Shown here: positions 1-5,737 of the stretch, piece after piece
Numbering within the stretch: the stretch's first letter is position 1
How the letters are laid out: each line of letters starts with the position of its first letter
Origin: Clostridium sp. CAG:590
Lineage (GTDB): Bacteria; Bacillota; Clostridia; Lachnospirales; Lachnospiraceae
Direction: 5' to 3'
DNA length: 10,453 nucleotides
Assembly: GCA_000431135.1 (NCBI GenBank)
Contig: HF987845.1
Span: 1 to 10,453 of the forward strand
The notes under the pieces: generated by a model
Databases searched by the model: none
Told to the model about the DNA's origin: nothing
What the model saw: only the letters and a program-made list of their open reading frames with translations
Translations under genes and position numbers: made by a program

Positions 1-31
1 GTTACTTACGCTGTGCAAGGGTAAAAATGTG

Positions 32-61
32 TTGACAAGAATACTTGTCATGTGATATAAC
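32..61 (+). promoter_or_regulatory. Strong vegetative-type promoter of the first operon
   Basis: A perfect -35 box TTGACA lies at 32-37. An extended -10 element follows, with TG at 53-54, one base, then TATAAC at 56-61; the spacer is 18 bp. Transcription would start near 68, about 67 bases before the first ATG at 135. The -35 box is embedded in the first inverted repeat (33-50), so a protein bound there would block the polymerase. The promoter is predicted from sequence only. Confidence 0.7.
33..50. promoter_or_regulatory. Operator-like inverted repeat, copy 1
   Basis: TGACAAGAATACTTGTCA is a 7-4-7 inverted repeat with perfect TGACAAG/CTTGTCA arms. It overlaps all but the first base of the -35 box. 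A second copy with the same arms lies at 76-93, 43 bp downstream and on roughly the same helical face. A dimeric repressor is the natural reader. The XRE protein encoded at 819-1034 in the same operon is the obvious candidate, by inference. Confidence 0.75.
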
Positions 62-75
62 GGTAATAGAAGATA

Positions 76-93
76 TGACAAGGATACTTGTCA
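76..93. promoter_or_regulatory. Operator-like inverted repeat, copy 2
   Basis: TGACAAGGATACTTGTCA differs from copy 1 by one base in the 4-bp centre (GATA instead of AATA). It starts about 8 bp after the expected transcription start, where a bound protein would hinder promoter clearance. Conservation of both arms while the surrounding sequence differs argues for selection on a protein-binding site. Confidence 0.75.
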
Positions 94-96
94 GAA

Positions 97-114
97 TGGA
101 ATGAAAAGTTGTCA
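97..114. promoter_or_regulatory. Degenerate third operator-like site
   Basis: The right half GTTGTCA at 108-114 matches six of seven positions of CTTGTCA. The left arm at 97-103 (TGGAATG) matches four of seven positions of TGACAAG. The site is offset exactly 21 bp (two helical turns) from copy 2, which is why I list it. It could be chance or a low-affinity auxiliary site. Confidence 0.35.
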
Positions 115-134
115 AACGGGAAGGAGAAGGGAAT

Positions 135-818
135 ATGGAGATTGGAACAGTGAAAACAGAGCGCAAGTTGAGTATCAGTACGATAAGTAAAGGGCGTGTA
201 TCCAAAGAGGGTTTTGCAGCGGAGTTGATATCGCAATGTGGTCAGACAGATCTGGTCGGAAAAGCACGGGATGCGATTGAGCATAAAGGCAGAGTATATG
301 GAGTATATCAAAAAAAGCAGCTTGTTGGAATATATATTTTCGAATGGGTGAAGGACTACTTTATTGACAACCGGGATAATGCGGATGGCATTAGCGAGTT
401 ACAGAAGCTGTTTGAGGATGGAAAAGCTGCGTATCGTATGGTATTTCAATATTTGACAGAAGAAGTGGTACAATGCAAAAAAGAGATAGAAGATAAGATT
501 GTAGCTGACTTGAAAGAAATGGTAGAATGGGGAACGGTATCCGGAATTGAGTGGGGTGAGAATCTCATTTATCGTAAGAGTATGGATAAGAAGGACAAAG
601 ACGGGATGAAGACAGCGGCAGGATACGGACTCGGTTTTCTTAGTGGCTGGGTGATCGGCTGGCTGGTAATGGATTCAATCGCATTTGGACTATGCTTCGG
701 CGTATGCTATGCCAATCTATTCGGTGGAATCATTCTATCTTCTTCAAGCCGCAAACAGGAATGGGAAATATATGATTTTGTGAATCAGAAATACATAGAA
801 GATAAGGAGGAGGTATAG
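135..818 (+). CDS. Unrecognised protein with a C-terminal two-helix membrane hairpin
   Basis: This is the first gene of the operon, 227 residues. The ATG follows AAGGAG (121-126) by 8 bases. I do not recognise the family. Residues 1-155 are soluble and charged. The stretch around 52-70 (GRVYGVYQKKQLVGIYIFE) has the look of adjacent beta strands, loosely like an acetyltransferase (GNAT) core, but I see no acetyl-CoA loop and do not claim that function. Residues 85-135 look largely helical. Two glycine-rich hydrophobic helices (about 162-179 and 182-201) form a tight hairpin, leaving a short polar tail, so the protein is probably anchored with most of its mass in the cytoplasm. The stop codon directly abuts the start of the XRE regulator gene, so the two are surely co-transcribed. 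The job may be linked to that regulator or to the DUF3169-like partner; this is inference. Confidence 0.8.
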   Translation: MEIGTVKTERKLSISTISKGRVSKEGFAAELISQCGQTDLVGKARDAIEHKGRVYGVYQKKQLVGIYIFEWVKDYFIDNRDNADGISELQKLFEDGKAAYRMVFQYLTEEVVQCKKEIEDKIVADLKEMVEWGTVSGIEWGENLIYRKSMDKKDKDGMKTAAGYGLGFLSGWVIGWLVMDSIAFGLCFGVCYANLFGGIILSSSSRKQEWEIYDFVNQKYIEDKEEV

Positions 819-1034
819 ATGCCATTATATAATCATTTGAAAGAGTACCGGGCGCGCCTGGGTGTGAACCAGCAGCAGTTAGGGGCAATGGTGCAGACTT
901 CAAGGCAGACGATTAGCCAGATCGAACGCGGAGATTATTCGCCATCGGTGACACTTGCCCTTAAGATTGCAAAAGTATGTGATGCGAGTGTAGAAGATAT
1001 ATTTGAATATGAGGAGGATACGGACAATGAATAA
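819..1034 (+). CDS. Small XRE-family helix-turn-helix regulator
   Basis: This is a 71-residue, single-domain DNA-binding protein of the HTH_3/XRE class. The scanning helix is around 19-26 (QQLGAMVQ) and the recognition helix around 28-38 (SRQTISQIERG). The following P42-S-V-T-L-A-L-K-I-A pattern is classic for the family, as is the C-terminal VEDIFEYEE. There is no effector or dimerisation domain beyond the fold itself. The start codon immediately follows the previous stop and is preceded by a strong AAGGAGG (804-810). Such mini-XRE proteins usually bind inverted repeats at their own promoters, and the operon's promoter carries matching repeats at 33-50 and 76-93. It resembles the small regulators often paired with DUF3169 membrane proteins in Firmicutes. 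The family call is secure; the autoregulation is inferred. Confidence 0.93.
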   Translation: MPLYNHLKEYRARLGVNQQQLGAMVQTSRQTISQIERGDYSPSVTLALKIAKVCDASVEDIFEYEEDTDNE

Positions 1035-1815
1035 TAAGAAAAAAGAAAGATCGGACAAGAGAATATTGCTTACATTTATATTAATGATAGCGGCTTGTGG
1101 GGGAATTGGTTATTTCTTTGGAATGATTACGGCAAAGACGGAAGAGACAGATACATTAGCAAAGGCAGTAGATGTGGTGAAGGATGTGGTGCTGCAGAGC
1201 TTTCCGGTTCTGTTTATGATCGTGGCAGTATTGAGTATTATCATTCCGACAATTGGATATATACGTTGTCATAAGATGTATCAGAAGCTGCAGGCGGACC
1301 GGGATAATGATGAATTATGGGATCATTTAGAGAATGCATTAAATGGGCCGTTGATCACGTCCACGTTATTCTCCATTGCCAATATGTGCTTGTTTTTATG
1401 CTTTGTGTATGGAGCAGTTACAGATAAGATCGATGAGAGATATGGAAAAACAGTTTTACTGATCGGATTAGTTGTATTTGTGATCTCAACGGTAATGGGG
1501 ATTGTTATTCCACATCTGGTTATTAAGATAGAAAAAGAACTGAATCCGGAAAAGAAGGGAAATGTATTAGACAGCAAATTCCGGGAAGTATGGATGGATT
1601 CCTGCGATGAGGCACAACAGATGATGGTGTACAAGTCGGCTTATAAAGCATTTAGTAATACGAATATGGTCTGTATCTGGCTGATTGCGATCACATTTGT
1701 ATGCGCTATGCTATTTAAGACAGATATTCTGTCTATGATTATTGTGTGTTTAATCTGGTTTATTAATACATTTAGTTATATGCTGCATGCAGCGAAGTTA
1801 GAGAGAAGAGGATAG
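1027..1815 (+). CDS. DUF3169-like six-helix membrane protein
   Basis: This is a 262-residue integral membrane protein. About six transmembrane segments are visible, near residues 13-33, 60-79, 108-129, 143-163, 213-230 and 234-254. Two polar loops, about 80-107 and 165-210, are probably on the same side. The second loop (ELNPEKKGNVLDSKF, then WMDSCDEAQQMMVYKSAYKA) matches my recollection of the DUF3169 family, whose biochemical role is unknown. I chose the ATG at 1027 because GGAGG at 1013-1017 sits 9 bases upstream. An in-frame ATG at 1003 lies deeper inside the regulator gene with the ribosome site downstream of it. The gene overlaps the regulator by 8 bases, implying translational coupling. 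A small XRE regulator next to a DUF3169 protein is a recurrent Firmicute pairing, which supports a shared stress or envelope-sensing role, unproven. Confidence 0.82.
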   Translation: MNNKKKERSDKRILLTFILMIAACGGIGYFFGMITAKTEETDTLAKAVDVVKDVVLQSFPVLFMIVAVLSIIIPTIGYIRCHKMYQKLQADRDNDELWDHLENALNGPLITSTLFSIANMCLFLCFVYGAVTDKIDERYGKTVLLIGLVVFVISTVMGIVIPHLVIKIEKELNPEKKGNVLDSKFREVWMDSCDEAQQMMVYKSAYKAFSNTNMVCIWLIAITFVCAMLFKTDILSMIIVCLIWFINTFSYMLHAAKLERRG

Positions 1816-1817
1816 AT

Positions 1818-2180
1818 ATGAGATTACGCAATGTATTGATCGTTGTGAAGGATATAGAGCGAGCGAGACAGTTTTATCACGATCTGTTCGGATTAGAGAA
1901 GATATTAGATCAGGATGGTAATATGATCCTGACGGAAGGGCTGGTGCTTCAGGAGGAGCAGATATGGAAACAGTTCTTAAATCAGGATGTCATACCGAAG
2001 AATCATGCCAGCGAATTATATTTTGAAGAAGCTAATATTGAAGAGTTTGTAGAAAGACTGGAATTGTTGTATCCGGGTATTGAATATGTGAACCGGCTTA
2101 TGACGCATAGCTGGGGACAGAAGGTAGTTCGATTTTATGATCTGGATGGTAATTTAATTGAGGTCGGGACACCTGTGTGA
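1818..2180 (+). CDS. VOC-superfamily (glyoxalase/bleomycin-resistance fold) protein
   Basis: This is a 120-residue protein with the paired beta-alpha-beta-beta-beta modules of the vicinal oxygen chelate fold. The N-terminal module is VLIVVKDIERARQFYHDLFG. The C-terminal module ends in the signature FYDLDGNLIEVGTP (about 106-119). Candidate metal or substrate ligands are E66, H97 and E115. The first-strand position that holds His in glyoxalase I is N5, so classical glyoxalase I activity is doubtful. The family ranges from lyases and isomerases to drug-binding proteins, and the substrate cannot be named. The gene starts two bases after the previous stop, with an AGAAGAGGA-type ribosome site, and is the last gene of the operon before the terminator at 2231-2274. 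Its place in an XRE-controlled unit hints at a detoxification or resistance role, by inference only. Confidence 0.88.
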   Translation: MRLRNVLIVVKDIERARQFYHDLFGLEKILDQDGNMILTEGLVLQEEQIWKQFLNQDVIPKNHASELYFEEANIEEFVERLELLYPGIEYVNRLMTHSWGQKVVRFYDLDGNLIEVGTPV

Positions 2181-2185
2181 AATTG

Positions 2186-2200
2186 ATTCATTTAATGAAT
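2186..2200. repeat. Short AT-rich inverted repeat
   Basis: ATTCATT-T-AATGAAT is a perfect 7-1-7 inverted repeat just after the VOC gene stop codon and before the terminator. A one-base loop is too tight for a stable RNA hairpin, so if functional it would be a DNA-level site. It could easily be chance in AT-rich spacer. Confidence 0.35.
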
Positions 2201-2230
2201 GAACTCCTTTCATATTTTCACTTTACATTT

Positions 2231-2274
2231 AAACCCACAACACATATAATATCGATTATGTGTTGTGGGTTTTT
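2231..2274 (+). terminator. Intrinsic terminator ending the XRE/DUF3169/VOC operon
   Basis: Arms 2231-2246 and 2257-2272 form a 16-bp stem, perfectly complementary (AAACCCACAACACATA against TATGTGTTGTGGGTTT), with a 10-base loop. A run of five T residues (2270-2274) follows, partly within the right arm. This is a strong Rho-independent terminator separating the first operon from the oxidoreductase operon. Confidence 0.88.
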
Positions 2275-2282
2275 GATATTAT
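2274..2282 (+). promoter_or_regulatory. Possible extended -10 promoter of the oxidoreductase operon
   Basis: TGATATTAT is an extended -10 (TG, one base, TATTAT) immediately after the T run of the preceding terminator, with a predicted start near 2289 and a leader of about 40 bases. No convincing -35 box lies 17 bp upstream, because that position falls within the terminator hairpin. An alternative TTGATA (2273-2278) to GATAGA (2297-2302) pairing is also weak. The operon must start somewhere in this 56-base gap unless there is read-through. Confidence 0.3.
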
Positions 2283-2330
2283 TTATCAAGAAAACCGATA
2301 GAGTGAGTTCAAAAGGTAAGGAGAATCAAC

Positions 2331-2903
2331 GTGAAGAATACGGTAGAGATCAGATGGCACGGCCGGGGCGGTCAGGGTGCCAAGTCGGCTGCATTGATGT
2401 TAGCGGATGCAGCATTTATGACAGGAAAACATGTACAGGGATTCCCGGAATATGGTCCGGAGCGAATGGGAGCGCCGATCACAGCGTATAACCGGATCAG
2501 TGAAGATCCAATCCGGGTACATTCCAACATTTATGATCCGGACTATGTTGTCGTTGTAGACGAGACATTGTTAGAGAGTGTAGATGTGACCAACGGATTG
2601 AATCCGGAGGGTGCAATTGTGATCAATACGACGAAGAGTGTAGAGGAAGTAAAGCCACATTTGAAGGGATATCCGGGTAAGGTATATACATTAGATGCAA
2701 GAGAGATTTCAGAGAAGTGCTTAGGCAGATATTTCCCGAATTCACCGATGTTAGCAGCAATTGTTGCGATCAGTAAGGTGATGACCAAGGAAGACTTCTT
2801 CCGGGAGATGGAAGGCTCTTATAAGCACAAATTTGCAAAGAAGCCGGAAGTGATTGAGGGAAACCTTAAGGCATTACATATGGCATATGAGGAGGTGGAA
2901 TAA
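2331..2903 (+). CDS. porG: 2-oxoacid:ferredoxin oxidoreductase, gamma subunit
   Basis: This is the 190-residue gamma subunit (domain III equivalent) of a four-subunit pyruvate/2-oxoacid:ferredoxin oxidoreductase. The glycine-rich GRGGQGAKSA at 11-20 and FPEYGPERMGAP at 38-49 are the family hallmarks and contribute to the CoA-proximal interface. The length is normal. Translation begins at GTG, supported by AAGGAG (2318-2323) seven bases upstream; no in-frame ATG fits as well. It is the first of four tightly packed genes, gamma-delta-alpha-beta, the order familiar from heterotetrameric POR operons of archaea and Thermotoga. The complex would act in the cytosol and convert a 2-oxoacid plus CoA to acyl-CoA, CO2 and reduced ferredoxin. 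Pyruvate is the likeliest substrate, but branched-chain 2-oxoacids (VOR) cannot be excluded from sequence reading. Confidence 0.92.
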   Translation: MKNTVEIRWHGRGGQGAKSAALMLADAAFMTGKHVQGFPEYGPERMGAPITAYNRISEDPIRVHSNIYDPDYVVVVDETLLESVDVTNGLNPEGAIVINTTKSVEEVKPHLKGYPGKVYTLDAREISEKCLGRYFPNSPMLAAIVAISKVMTKEDFFREMEGSYKHKFAKKPEVIEGNLKALHMAYEEVE

Positions 2904-3209
2904 ATGGCAGCAACAGATATCACAAAGATTACAGAGAAGAGTGAATGGCAGGATCTGACGGAGGGTAATCAGGTGTATGGTGCCGGAACCTCAAAGTTAT
3001 TCCACACGGGAGAATGGAGAACCCAGACGCCGGTATTTCACAGTGAGAAATGCAAACAGTGTCTATTATGCGTTCCGGTATGTCCGGACAGCTCGATTCC
3101 GGTAACCGACTGTAAGAGAGAAGATTTTGATTATGATCATTGTAAGGGTTGTGGCATATGTGCCAAGGTCTGCCCGTTTGATGCAATTTCGATGAAGGAG
3201 GGACAGTAA
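2904..3209 (+). CDS. porD: 2-oxoacid:ferredoxin oxidoreductase, delta subunit (2[4Fe-4S] ferredoxin-like)
   Basis: This is a 101-residue ferredoxin-like subunit. Two complete binding motifs are visible: C50-x2-C53-x2-C56-x3-C60-P and C80-x2-C83-x2-C86-x3-C90-P. In such proteins the fourth Cys of each motif ligates the other cluster. An extra Cys, C70, lies between the motifs. The roughly 45-residue N-terminal extension (with KLFHTGEWRTQTPVF) is typical of POR/VOR delta subunits and packs against the other chains. The subunit passes electrons from the thiamine/cluster site in the beta subunit to free ferredoxin. The ATG directly follows the gamma stop codon, and GGAGG (2891-2895) lies 8 bases upstream. 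The equivalent sequence is fused into the single polypeptide of the bacterial NifJ type, so this is the split form. Confidence 0.93.
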   Translation: MAATDITKITEKSEWQDLTEGNQVYGAGTSKLFHTGEWRTQTPVFHSEKCKQCLLCVPVCPDSSIPVTDCKREDFDYDHCKGCGICAKVCPFDAISMKEGQ

Positions 3210-3210
3210 G

Positions 3211-4422
3211 ATGGCAATTCGAGAGCGTTTATCAGGAAATGAAGCCATTTCTTTCGCAATTAAGCAGGTGAATCCGGATGTTATGCCGGCATTTCCAATT
3301 ACTCCTTCCACCGAGATTCCGCAGTATGTAGCAAATTATATTGCGAATGGAGAGATGGATACCGAGTTCATTCCGGTAGAGAGTGAACACAGTTCCATGA
3401 GTGCAACGATCGGTGCATCTGCGGCAGGAGCAAGAGCATTAACCGCTACCTCTTCCTGTGGTATGGCATTGATGTGGGAGGAATTATATGTAGCGGCATC
3501 CAATCGTCTGCCGTTGGCACTGTGCTTAGTGAATCGCGCATTATCCGGTCCGATCAATATTAACTGCGATCATTCCGATTCCATGGGCGCAAGAGATACC
3601 GGATTCATCCAGATCTATGCAGAGAACAATCAGGAAGTATATGATAATTTTGTACAGGCATACCGCATTTCCGAGCATAAGGATGTGCGTCTTCCGATCA
3701 TGATCTGTCAGGATGGTTTTATCACTAGTCATGCGGTTGAGAATATTGAATTATTAGAGGATGACAAGGTTAAGAACTTTGTCGGCGAATATGAACCGGA
3801 GAATTACCTGTTAAATGCAGACCAGCCAATGGCCGTCGGCCCATATGCGGTATCCAATTATTACATGGAGACAAAGATGGCACAGAATACGGCAATGCGT
3901 AATGCAAAGCAGGTGATCTTAGATGTAGGCAAAGAGTATGGTGAGATTTCCGGCAGAACGTATGGCTTCTTTGAAGAGTATCAGTTAGAAGATGCAGAGT
4001 ATGCGGTTGTGATCATTGGTTCGGCAGCCGGTACGACCAAGGATGCGATTGATGCGTTGAGAGAGCAGGGCAAAAAGGTCGGACTCTTGAAGCTTCGTGT
4101 ATTCCGTCCATTCCCGGATGAGGAGATTGCCAAAGCACTTTCTCATTGTAAGGCAGTAGCGGTCTTAGATCGTTGTGAGAGCTTCCGTGGTCAGGGAGGA
4201 CCGCTTGGAGCCGAAGTGAAGTCAGCAATCTATGATTACGCAAAAGATGTGGCAGCATTTAATCTGGTATACGGATTAGGTGGACGTGACTTCACAGTAG
4301 AAGAAGCAGAAGAGATATTCAACGACTTAGAGGCATATGATAAGAGTGAGAAGCCATTTGCAGAGTATCGTTATGTCGGATTACGCGGCGAAGGCTATAC
4401 GGTTATGCGAAAGAAGAATTAA
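3211..4422 (+). CDS. porA: 2-oxoacid:ferredoxin oxidoreductase, alpha subunit
   Basis: This is the 403-residue alpha subunit, containing the pyrimidine-binding (PYR) thiamine domain and the transketolase C-terminal-like domain. The N-terminal part shows FPITPSTEIPQYV at 28-40, ESEHSS around 57-62, the glycine/alanine-rich helix IGASAAGARALTATSS, and the DHSDSMGARDTG segment (120-131). By analogy with pyruvate:ferredoxin oxidoreductase, E59 would contact the thiamine aminopyrimidine and R128 the substrate carboxylate; that alignment is from memory. The C-terminal part (about 260-370) has VVIIGSAAGTTKDAID and LRVFRPFPDEEIA, matching the transketolase C-terminal fold. The start follows the delta stop by one base, with AAGGAGGG at 3195-3202. 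Length and motifs are intact, so the enzyme should be functional. Substrate choice among pyruvate and other 2-oxoacids is not resolved. Confidence 0.93.
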   Translation: MAIRERLSGNEAISFAIKQVNPDVMPAFPITPSTEIPQYVANYIANGEMDTEFIPVESEHSSMSATIGASAAGARALTATSSCGMALMWEELYVAASNRLPLALCLVNRALSGPININCDHSDSMGARDTGFIQIYAENNQEVYDNFVQAYRISEHKDVRLPIMICQDGFITSHAVENIELLEDDKVKNFVGEYEPENYLLNADQPMAVGPYAVSNYYMETKMAQNTAMRNAKQVILDVGKEYGEISGRTYGFFEEYQLEDAEYAVVIIGSAAGTTKDAIDALREQGKKVGLLKLRVFRPFPDEEIAKALSHCKAVAVLDRCESFRGQGGPLGAEVKSAIYDYAKDVAAFNLVYGLGGRDFTVEEAEEIFNDLEAYDKSEKPFAEYRYVGLRGEGYTVMRKKN

Positions 4423-4437
4423 GAGGAGGCAGATGAG

Positions 4438-5373
4438 ATGAGTTATAATTTTAAGGAAGAAATGAACAAACCGGAACGTCTGGCTCCCGGACATAGAATG
4501 TGTGCCGGATGCGGAGGAACGATTGCGGTTCGTGGCGTGTTACGGGCTTTGCATGAGGGAGATAAAGCGGTGATCGGTAATGCAACCGGTTGTCTGGAGG
4601 TATCGACCTTCATGTATCCATATACAGCATACGAGGATAGTTACATTCACAACGCATTTGAAAATGCAGGAGCTACCATGAGTGGTGTGGAGACGGCATA
4701 CAATATCCTGAAGAAGAAGGGAAAGATTAAGGAGAACTACAAGTTCATTACCTTTGGTGGTGACGGTGGAACATATGATATTGGTTTGCAGTCCTTATCC
4801 GGTGCAATGGAACGTAATCATGATTTCGTATATGTATGTTACGATAATGGTGCGTACATGAATACGGGTATCCAGCGTTCTTCTGCAACCCCAATGTATG
4901 CAGACACAACGACAACACCGGTTGGAAGTGAGTCGAATGGTAAGATGCAGAACCGGAAGGATCTGGCATCTATTATTGCAGCGCATGATGTTCCGTATGT
5001 AGCACAGACTACATTTCTTGGTAACTTTAAGGATCTGCATACAAAGGCAGAGAAGGCAATCTATACAGAGGGAGCATGTTTTCTGAATATCATGGCACCA
5101 TGTCCAAGAGGCTGGAGATATCCGACCGAGAATATTATGGAGATCTGTAAGTTGGGTGTGGAGACCTGTTATTGGCCATTATTTGAAGTGGATCACGGTA
5201 AATGGATCCTTAACTATGAGCCAAAGAAGAAGCTTCCGATCGAAGATTTCTTACGTCCACAGGGCAGATTCAAACATCTTTTTAAGAAGGGCAATGAGGA
5301 TCTGTTAGTGCAGTTCCAGGAAGAGGTTGACCGACGCTGGGAGGATTTACAGTTCCGGTGTTCGCAGAATTGA
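4438..5373 (+). CDS. porB: 2-oxoacid:ferredoxin oxidoreductase, beta subunit (TPP-binding)
   Basis: This is the 311-residue beta subunit, holding the thiamine diphosphate Mg-binding motif and the proximal [4Fe-4S] cluster. GDGG at 108-111 followed by CYDNGAYMNTG (134-144) is the ThDP motif; D109 and N137 are the expected metal ligands. Cluster cysteines are C22, C25, C52 and C222 (in APCPRGW), as in POR beta subunits. The sequence ATGNATGCLE is also characteristic of the family. GGAGG at 4425-4429 is 8 bases from the ATG at 4438; an ATG at 4433 runs at once into a stop. The 15-base gap after the alpha gene and the terminator at 5401-5444 make this the last gene of the operon. The C-terminal 60 residues, rich in Lys and Phe, are typical of four-subunit enzymes. 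Confidence 0.93.
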   Translation: MSYNFKEEMNKPERLAPGHRMCAGCGGTIAVRGVLRALHEGDKAVIGNATGCLEVSTFMYPYTAYEDSYIHNAFENAGATMSGVETAYNILKKKGKIKENYKFITFGGDGGTYDIGLQSLSGAMERNHDFVYVCYDNGAYMNTGIQRSSATPMYADTTTTPVGSESNGKMQNRKDLASIIAAHDVPYVAQTTFLGNFKDLHTKAEKAIYTEGACFLNIMAPCPRGWRYPTENIMEICKLGVETCYWPLFEVDHGKWILNYEPKKKLPIEDFLRPQGRFKHLFKKGNEDLLVQFQEEVDRRWEDLQFRCSQN

Positions 5374-5400
5374 TCGTTATGTATATTATTTGAAGATATT

Positions 5401-5444
5401 GTGGGTGTGAAGGAAATAAAGTATTTTCTTTCACACCCACTTTT
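5401..5444 (+). terminator. Intrinsic terminator of the oxidoreductase operon
   Basis: GTGGGTGTGAAGGAAA (5401-5416) pairs with TTTCTTTCACACCCAC (5425-5440), a 16-bp stem with one G-U pair and an 8-base loop, followed by TTTT. It lies 27 bases after the beta-subunit stop. It also sits just beyond the stop of the convergent coat gene (5447). It may work in both directions, although the T run on the - strand is weak. Confidence 0.87.
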
Positions 5445-5446
5445 CA

Positions 5447-5716
5447 TTATAGTGGTTTAAAGCTTGCAGAATATTTCTGCTTTGCTTCGTCAATCTTGCT
5501 CTGTTCGGCATCCGGTGTAGGATAGAATCCCCGCTCATGCATGGAATGGAATACATCCTGCTGCATGGTATGTTCATCGGCTAAGATATCCAACATTGTA
5601 GAGCGAAGCCCTTCGTGAACACACTCATTTGAGAAGGTATTAAAGAGATTGGTCGCTGCTTTCTGTGCACCTAATGCATCCCCCAAGATCTCTTTTTCTT
5701 TATATTGATTCATCAT
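5447..5716 (-). CDS. CotF-family spore coat protein
   Basis: This is an 89-residue, mostly helical protein. The stretch about 41-64 (MLDILADEHTMQQDVF, then HSMHERGFY) is the recognisable CotF pattern, DEHxxQxDVFxxMxxRGxY. CotF proteins are small coat components of endospores. This chain contains the two-helix CotF unit and a short charged C-terminal tail (SKIDEAKQKYSASFKPL). The ATG at 5716 is chosen over the second Met at 5713 because AAAGGAG (5726-5732 on this strand) is 9 bases away. It lies 21 bases downstream of the smaller coat-like gene at 5738-5923, so both are probably made from one transcript. Expression during sporulation in the mother cell is expected from the family and is not demonstrated here. 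Confidence 0.85.
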   Translation of the reverse strand: MMNQYKEKEILGDALGAQKAATNLFNTFSNECVHEGLRSTMLDILADEHTMQQDVFHSMHERGFYPTPDAEQSKIDEAKQKYSASFKPL

Positions 5717-5737
5717 GATAGCAAACTCCTTTCGTAA

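Noticed and set aside
1..24. Tail of an upstream gene (reads V-T-Y-A-V-Q-G then TAA in frame 1)
   Set aside because: Seven codons with no way to choose the frame, and no terminator before the promoter at 32. It could be plain spacer.
2..311. Open frames on the - strand overlapping the first promoter and gene 1
   Set aside because: They run across the operators and the well-supported first gene, have no convincing ribosome sites and show no recognisable protein pattern.
1003..1026. Upstream ATG for the DUF3169-like gene
   Set aside because: It would add eight residues inside the XRE gene and place the GAGGAGG ribosome site downstream of the start; ATG 1027 has correct spacing.
135..1034. Toxin-antitoxin pair (XRE antitoxin with the preceding gene as toxin)
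   Set aside because: The 227-residue protein has a membrane hairpin and no RelE, HipA, HigB or similar toxin motif, and the XRE/DUF3169 neighbourhood fits a different known pairing better.
2177..2491. A + strand frame crossing the terminator into the gamma subunit gene
   Set aside because: It reads through the terminator hairpin and overlaps porG in another frame; its sequence is the out-of-frame shadow of the real gene.
2231..5440. The two terminators flanking the oxidoreductase operon as a directed or mobile repeat pair
   Set aside because: Both stems contain GTGGGT/ACCCAC, but the remaining arm sequences and loops differ. They are independent terminators, not copies.
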